A stretch of DNA of 9,414 nt, taken from Alkanophaga liquidiphilum (GTDB taxonomy: Archaea > Halobacteriota > Syntropharchaeia > Alkanophagales > B39-G2). The DNA lies in the NCBI GenBank assembly GCA_029259535.1, contig JAPHEF010000057.1:1-9414 (forward strand), written 5' to 3'. Shown piece after piece: positions 5,773-9,414 of the stretch. The stretch's first letter is position 1; each line of letters starts with the position of its first letter. The position numbers and the translations under genes were made by a program. A model generated the notes under the pieces. That model was not told the DNA's origin. It worked only from the letters and a program-made list of their open reading frames with translations, and did no database searches.

Positions 5773-6561
5773 ATGAGGGAGTTTCCCCTGCTCGACCAGC
5801 CGAGGGTGCGGCGCCTCCTATTCTACCCGCGGCGGGATTTCAGCGCCGAGCCCGCCGTTCAGGGGGCGAGATGCGTTTCCGTGGAGGTGGAGGCGGGCGT
5901 CAGGATCGTCTGCCGGTTTTATCCCGCCGGTAAAGGGAATCCGTCGATACTTTACTTCCACGGCAACGGCGAGACCGCTGGCGACTACGATTATATTGCG
6001 CCGGAATACACGTCCAGAGGAATTAATTTCTTCGTCGCCGATTATAGGGGCTACGGGCTCAGCGACGGTGAGCCTTCCGTCTCGGCGATGATAAACGACG
6101 CACACCCAATTTTCGCGGCGTTTAAGGAATTTCTGGAGAAAGAAGGCTATAAGCTTTCGCTTTTCGTCATGGGGCGCTCTTTAGGGAGCGCGCCGGCAAT
6201 CGAGCTTGCTTACTGCTATCAAAACGAGCTTCGAGGGCTCATAATAGAGAGCGGCTTTGCGAATTCGGTCCGCCTCCTCTCGTACCTCGGAATTCTGAAC
6301 CTCGACCCTGCACTCGAGGCGGAAAGTGGCATCGGGAACGTGATGAAAATAAGGTCTGTCGTGCTACCGACGCTCATCATTCATGCCGAGTTTGATACTC
6401 TCGTGCCGTTACAGGAGGGAAAGGAGCTTTTCGAGAGCGCAGGCGCTAAGGAGAAGAAACTTTTCGTCGTGCCGAATGCAGATCATAACACCATAATGCT
6501 CGTCGGCGGTGCAAGGTATTTCGATGAGATAGCAGGCTTCGTTCGTATCCATTCTCGGTGA
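5773..6561 (+). CDS. Alpha/beta hydrolase (COG1073 / ABHD13-ABHD17-like)
   Basis: This 262-residue protein has a complete alpha/beta hydrolase core. Visible are the oxyanion-loop motif YFHGNGE (61-67), DYRGYGLSDGEPS (90-102), the nucleophile elbow GRSLGS with Ser136, the acid Asp208 in HAEFDTLVP and the catalytic His238 in ADHNT. This motif set is typical of COG1073 and of the eukaryotic ABHD13/ABHD17 thioesterase-like proteins. No signal peptide or transmembrane segment is seen, so it is probably cytoplasmic. The start is set by GGTGA five bases upstream. It is divergent from the radical SAM gene across 93 bases and stands alone as a transcription unit. It is distinct from the shorter hydrolase at 2197. 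The substrate is unknown; an ester or thioester is likely from the fold. Confidence 0.88.
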   Translation: MREFPLLDQPRVRRLLFYPRRDFSAEPAVQGARCVSVEVEAGVRIVCRFYPAGKGNPSILYFHGNGETAGDYDYIAPEYTSRGINFFVADYRGYGLSDGEPSVSAMINDAHPIFAAFKEFLEKEGYKLSLFVMGRSLGSAPAIELAYCYQNELRGLIIESGFANSVRLLSYLGILNLDPALEAESGIGNVMKIRSVVLPTLIIHAEFDTLVPLQEGKELFESAGAKEKKLFVVPNADHNTIMLVGGARYFDEIAGFVRIHSR

Positions 6562-6702
6562 GCGTTTGCTTGTCAAATAAGCTTTCGGTTTGATACGCAA
6601 CATCAAACTGCTCGTGCTGCAGCTTAAGGCTAATTTCCTTCGTCGTCCCTCTTTTTGCTCCCTTCCCTGCATCGCGTGTGAAGTTTGAAGTCGTGATAAT
6701 GA
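6562..6702. other. Intergenic stretch after the second hydrolase
   Basis: No gene is seen. The minus-strand frame that crosses it mostly mirrors the end of the hydrolase. TTTTTGCTCCC near 6651-6661 could contribute to ending plus-strand transcription. Confidence 0.3.
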
Positions 6703-6855
6703 CTAGTGGAACGTGCTAAATACCGTAGCGAACAAACCTTTTACCCTTTCATATTCATCGGGCGGCTCTCGGGGGAGGTCGTCCAGCATCATGACTTCAG
6801 CGGTCTCCGTTCGGGTTTGAGGCTTCTGTTGAAATATTGGTTGTAAGCGTTGCAT
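6703..6855 (-). CDS. Possible small protein, 50 residues
   Basis: An ATG at 6855 opens a 50-codon frame ending at TAG 6703. The product begins MQRLQPIFQQKPQTR, continues VMMLDDLPREPPDEYERVKG and ends LFATVFSTFH. The acidic, proline-containing middle followed by a hydrophobic C-terminus reads like real protein rather than random sequence, and the frame lies in a 436-base stretch with no other candidate. I do not recognise it. There is no clear ribosome-binding site, and only AT-rich sequence (AATTTTCACAT) stands ahead of the ATG. It could also be the surviving end of a larger lost gene. Confidence 0.3.
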   Translation of the reverse strand: MQRLQPIFQQKPQTRTETAEVMMLDDLPREPPDEYERVKGLFATVFSTFH

Positions 6856-6924
6856 ATGTGAAAATTACGTGCAACGTCGCACACCCTCAAGAGAAGCAGC
6901 CGCATTGATTCACAACGGAAAAAG

Positions 6925-6990
6925 AAAGGGAGTTTGGAGGCATTAAGAGGGGGGAGGAAGAGGGATTAAAAGGATTAAAACTTTCTCTTA
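6925..6990 (-). terminator. Pyrimidine-rich tract downstream of the PKD protein gene
   Basis: Past the stop of the large gene the minus strand is almost all T and C, with TTTTAATCC repeated twice (about 6963-6980) and a TTTCTTTTTCC run near 6918-6928. U-rich tracts of this kind end transcription in archaea. The plus-strand view is the direct repeat GGATTAAAA-GGATTAAAA. Confidence 0.35.
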
Positions 6991-6997
6991 TACTCCC

Positions 6998-9028
6998 TTA
7001 CACCTCTCCCATGACCTCTTCAGGCGTTATCCTCTTCGTCTTTGCGGTGTACTCCCAGTCTGCGCGATCCTCACTTATCAATTCGGAAGTTTTCGCGTCA
7101 AAAAGGGCAACATACCACGATGCTTTGAACGATAATCTCCATCTTGGAAGCCTCCATCGTAGCGTGAACGTCTTTTCGTAGCCCGGAGGCAACCACAGCG
7201 AAATGTTGTTGATTATCGGGAGGCGTAGCCCGTAATCCGGTAGGTCAAGACGCCACAGGAACCTCACACGCCGCCACTCGTCCGTTGGGTTCGCAAGTGT
7301 TAAGTTTATGAGCATCGTGTCGCCGGCGGCGTATTCGTATTTGTCCGTCGAGACCGAGACCGCGGGCGTCGGCGGCGGTGGCGGCGGCAGCACCGTGATG
7401 AGCCTGCTCGTCGAGTTCTTCGCTCCGGCGTCGTCCGTGACGGTGAGCGTCACCGTGTAGCTCCCTGCCGCTGAGTAGGCATGGGTTACCACCATTCCTG
7501 AAGCGGTCGTCCCATCCCCGAAGTCCCACTCGTAGCTTACAATGGAGCCTTCTGGGTCGTAGCTTTCGCTTGCGTCGAAGGTCACTGCTTGACCTACAAC
7601 CGGATTCTCGGGCGAGTACGTGAAGTTTGCTACTGGGGGTTTGTTAGGAGCATATTCAAAGACTGTTGCTACCTTAGGTTCATTTTGAAGTGCTACTGGC
7701 ATATCACTGTCAACGAATGTGGGATCCCATTCCTCAGGTGAGGCGTAGGATATGTCACAATCTGTGTACGTTAAGTTATTCCATATTTGTGGTGGATCGA
7801 CCTGCCATTCTTCTACACCATATACATCAGAAGGTATATTACCTTCAAGATCGACCTTGAAGATCGACCCATACCACAGTTCCTCAGATCTATTTATATC
7901 GAAAACATCACCTACATTTCCGTAGTCACGACCCAACACATAATACCCATCATCTGCAGGTATAATTTTCCAAGCTTGCATACCATTCTTGTACTGTTTA
8001 CACCATTGTGGATTGCCATCCGCATCTGTTTTGAGAAGAACTGGTACGTCACCACAAAAGATATCCCATGCCCCTAAAAGAAAGAGTAGGCCCCCGTCTT
8101 GTGTGGAGATCACATCTCCAAAACCTAAGCCCTCCAAGCTATCGTATGTTTTGGCCCATAACACGTTTCCATCCTTATCTATAGCCACTATCCACGGCTT
8201 TCTCATATATCCTTCCCATCCCCAGCCAACCTCGCCTGCAGCAATGTAAACACCATTGCTGTTCTCCACAATATGCCCAATACGATACTTCCAGATACCA
8301 GGCATACCTCCAAATCCATGAATTGCCCACTGAGGATGAAGATTACTGTCAAGCTTGATGATTCCTGAGTCTGCGGCATAATCTCCACGAGTACCAAGAG
8401 CCACGTAATTTCCAGAACTGTCACGTATCATATCGCTGCACCCTGGTCCCTCTCCACTCCACCACAGAGTTGTCTTCTTAGTAACATCTCCCGATTGATC
8501 CACGGACATGAATGTCACTCCGTGGTATACGTATGAATATGGCAACCCCCAATTGTCTGACTCTCCAATAACAACCTTATCACCATCAGAAACTATCACT
8601 GCTCCTCCATTGAAGTGATTCTTCGGCTCCTTACACCAGAGCACATTGAAGTTGTTATCCAAACCGACGAGATGGTCACCTGCAATGACTACATAGCCCC
8701 AACTCGTTTTTGCAATTTTCTCTATATCTCCTTTCAAAGTACTCTGATTGACCTCCATTGCTTTCTCATTCTCGATGTATCCCTCATCCCCGATTTCAGT
8801 CAGCCATACCCAGATTGAGTCTGGGTAGTGATAATATCCAGTCCATATAGCTGTCAATCTACCATCTGAAGCCGTTGCGTCAGGATTATCACCCACACCA
8901 TCGACATCTGGTATTCCATGCCAGTAGTGGCGGTGGAAGAGATAGGTGTTTTGAGCACTTGCATTCGCTGTTACTACTATCGCTACCAATAACACAACCG
9001 CAGCCGAGATGAACAGTTTCCCATTCAT
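6998..9028 (-). CDS. Secreted beta-propeller-like / PKD-domain protein
   Basis: This 676-residue protein is probably exported and works outside the cell. Residues 1-25 are a signal peptide: MNGKLF, a hydrophobic core and cleavage after ANASA. From about 105 to 405 come five or six repeats with cores like IIKLDSNLHPQWA, IVAIDKDGNVLWAKTY and LLKTDADGNPQWCKQY, typical of a beta-propeller. Next is one PKD domain (about 464-547) with PPVANFTYSP, VTFDASESYDPEG, the hallmark WDFGDGT (501-507) and YTVTLTVTDD; then a proline run (548-553) and a C-terminal beta-sandwich (about 555-663). Several N-x-S/T sites (N94, N418, N468, N538, N575, N608) could be glycosylated. No C-terminal membrane anchor or sorting signal is seen. 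ATG 9028 is chosen because it begins the signal peptide; the frame is open to 9175, but that extension is not protein-like. A surface or adhesion role is inference. Confidence 0.85.
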   Translation of the reverse strand: MNGKLFISAAVVLLVAIVVTANASAQNTYLFHRHYWHGIPDVDGVGDNPDATASDGRLTAIWTGYYHYPDSIWVWLTEIGDEGYIENEKAMEVNQSTLKGDIEKIAKTSWGYVVIAGDHLVGLDNNFNVLWCKEPKNHFNGGAVIVSDGDKVVIGESDNWGLPYSYVYHGVTFMSVDQSGDVTKKTTLWWSGEGPGCSDMIRDSSGNYVALGTRGDYAADSGIIKLDSNLHPQWAIHGFGGMPGIWKYRIGHIVENSNGVYIAAGEVGWGWEGYMRKPWIVAIDKDGNVLWAKTYDSLEGLGFGDVISTQDGGLLFLLGAWDIFCGDVPVLLKTDADGNPQWCKQYKNGMQAWKIIPADDGYYVLGRDYGNVGDVFDINRSEELWYGSIFKVDLEGNIPSDVYGVEEWQVDPPQIWNNLTYTDCDISYASPEEWDPTFVDSDMPVALQNEPKVATVFEYAPNKPPVANFTYSPENPVVGQAVTFDASESYDPEGSIVSYEWDFGDGTTASGMVVTHAYSAAGSYTVTLTVTDDAGAKNSTSRLITVLPPPPPPTPAVSVSTDKYEYAAGDTMLINLTLANPTDEWRRVRFLWRLDLPDYGLRLPIINNISLWLPPGYEKTFTLRWRLPRWRLSFKASWYVALFDAKTSELISEDRADWEYTAKTKRITPEEVMGEV

Positions 9029-9414
9029 CTCGCAACCCCTATCTACCTTTGGAGGATAGACCTTGGGAAGTTTAAGGAGCCTTAAAAAGTTTTCGGTTTT
9101 TTCTGATGGACGTGTCCACATAACATAAACACCACCGCAACCGATTATAGTATAGCATAAAAACTTACAGAACACATTCCAGTTTCTAACGGATTAAAAC
9201 AGCTAATTGAGAGAAGAGCGTCTTTATCCGTGCTTCAGCGAAAAAACACCAACCTACCACGCTTCATAATCTCACCGCTGATGTTCAAATTCCCAACCAA
9301 GACTTCTCAAAGCATCCATCAACCATGCTTATCTTAATAATCCGGGCTTATTCTCGCAGTATTCTAGCACTCCCTTTAAAGACTTTAGTTAGATAATTCC
9401 GTGTTGTATAAACT
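9029..9414. other. Right-hand end without a recognisable gene
   Basis: Apart from the promoter of the PKD protein gene, nothing convincing is seen. A short minus-strand frame near 9230-9300 reads VGNLNISGEIMKRGRLVFF before a stop, which might be a scrap of a lost gene, but it has no start and is too short to name. The stretch is AT-rich with no obvious repeat or RNA gene. Confidence 0.3.
9083..9095 (-). promoter_or_regulatory. TATA-like box of the PKD protein gene
   Basis: On the minus strand AAAACTTTTTAAG lies about 55-67 bases before ATG 9028, predicting a leader of about 25-35 bases. A second candidate, CTTAAACTT (about 9076-9068), is closer. Either would start transcription downstream of most of the upstream in-frame extension. 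Confidence 0.35.

Noticed and set aside
6961..6980. GGATTAAAA tandem repeat as an attachment site or origin element
   Set aside because: There are only two adjacent copies here and one similar string near 9190; in context it fits better as the T-rich end of the PKD protein transcript on the other strand.
7787..8818. Plus-strand open frames opposite the PKD protein gene
   Set aside because: They are antisense to a long gene with clear domains and show no protein-like composition of their own.
9029..9175. In-frame 49-residue extension of the PKD protein from an ATG at 9175
   Set aside because: A typical signal peptide begins at 9028 and TATA-like boxes lie within the extension, so the upstream part is not expected to be translated.
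1..9414. CRISPR array, tRNA or rRNA genes
   Set aside because: No regularly spaced repeats, no tRNA-like GGTTCAAATCC arm with a matching acceptor stem, and no rRNA-like conserved stretches were seen by eye.

Overview
The window looks archaeal. Short TATA-like boxes lie about 25-30 bases upstream of several starts, giving leaderless or very short leaders, and one start has a GGTGA ribosome-binding site that fits an archaeal 16S tail. The families also fit: a U32 iron-sulfur protein, a spore-photoproduct-lyase-like radical SAM protein, a TM1367-type cyclophilin-like protein and a secreted propeller/PKD protein. A methanogen- or ANME-related euryarchaeote (Halobacteriota) is my guess, from gene style only; no rRNA or other marker gene is present.

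Layout. Bases 1-659 (minus) hold the decayed front part of a TnpB-type IS200/IS605 accessory protein, with one stop and three frameshifts. From 793 to 2793 is the best organised block: an ArsR-like winged-helix regulator (minus) faces a U32 protein (plus) across a 70-base shared promoter, and the U32 gene overlaps an alpha/beta hydrolase by ATGA. Bases 2794-3495 have no intact gene but contain a broken minus-strand reading frame with a helix-turn-helix-like part and a GxxxxGKS motif. A cyclophilin-like gene (3496-3855, plus) converges on an unrecognised 117-residue gene (minus), followed by a small helical protein (4327-4551, plus).

From 4607 to 5679 (minus) lies a radical SAM gene of the SPL family. 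Its CxxxCxxC cluster is in a different frame from the rest of the barrel, so it is either a fresh pseudogene or the assembly has a one-base error. A second alpha/beta hydrolase (5773-6561, plus) follows. The stretch 6562-6997 holds only a possible 50-codon gene and a pyrimidine-rich tract past the end of the next gene. The last large gene (6998-9028, minus) encodes a secreted protein with a signal peptide, beta-propeller-like repeats, one PKD domain, a proline linker and a C-terminal beta-sandwich. Nothing convincing is seen from 9029 to the end, apart from that gene's promoter.

How the genes work together: only the regulator/U32/hydrolase block looks like a functional unit. The rest are single housekeeping or accessory genes with decayed mobile DNA between them. 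I did not find a clear new defence or metabolic system. The points most worth checking are the frameshifted radical SAM gene, the two-cluster U32 protein with its linked regulator and hydrolase, and the sharp base-composition change inside the PKD protein gene. No tRNA, rRNA or CRISPR array was seen.
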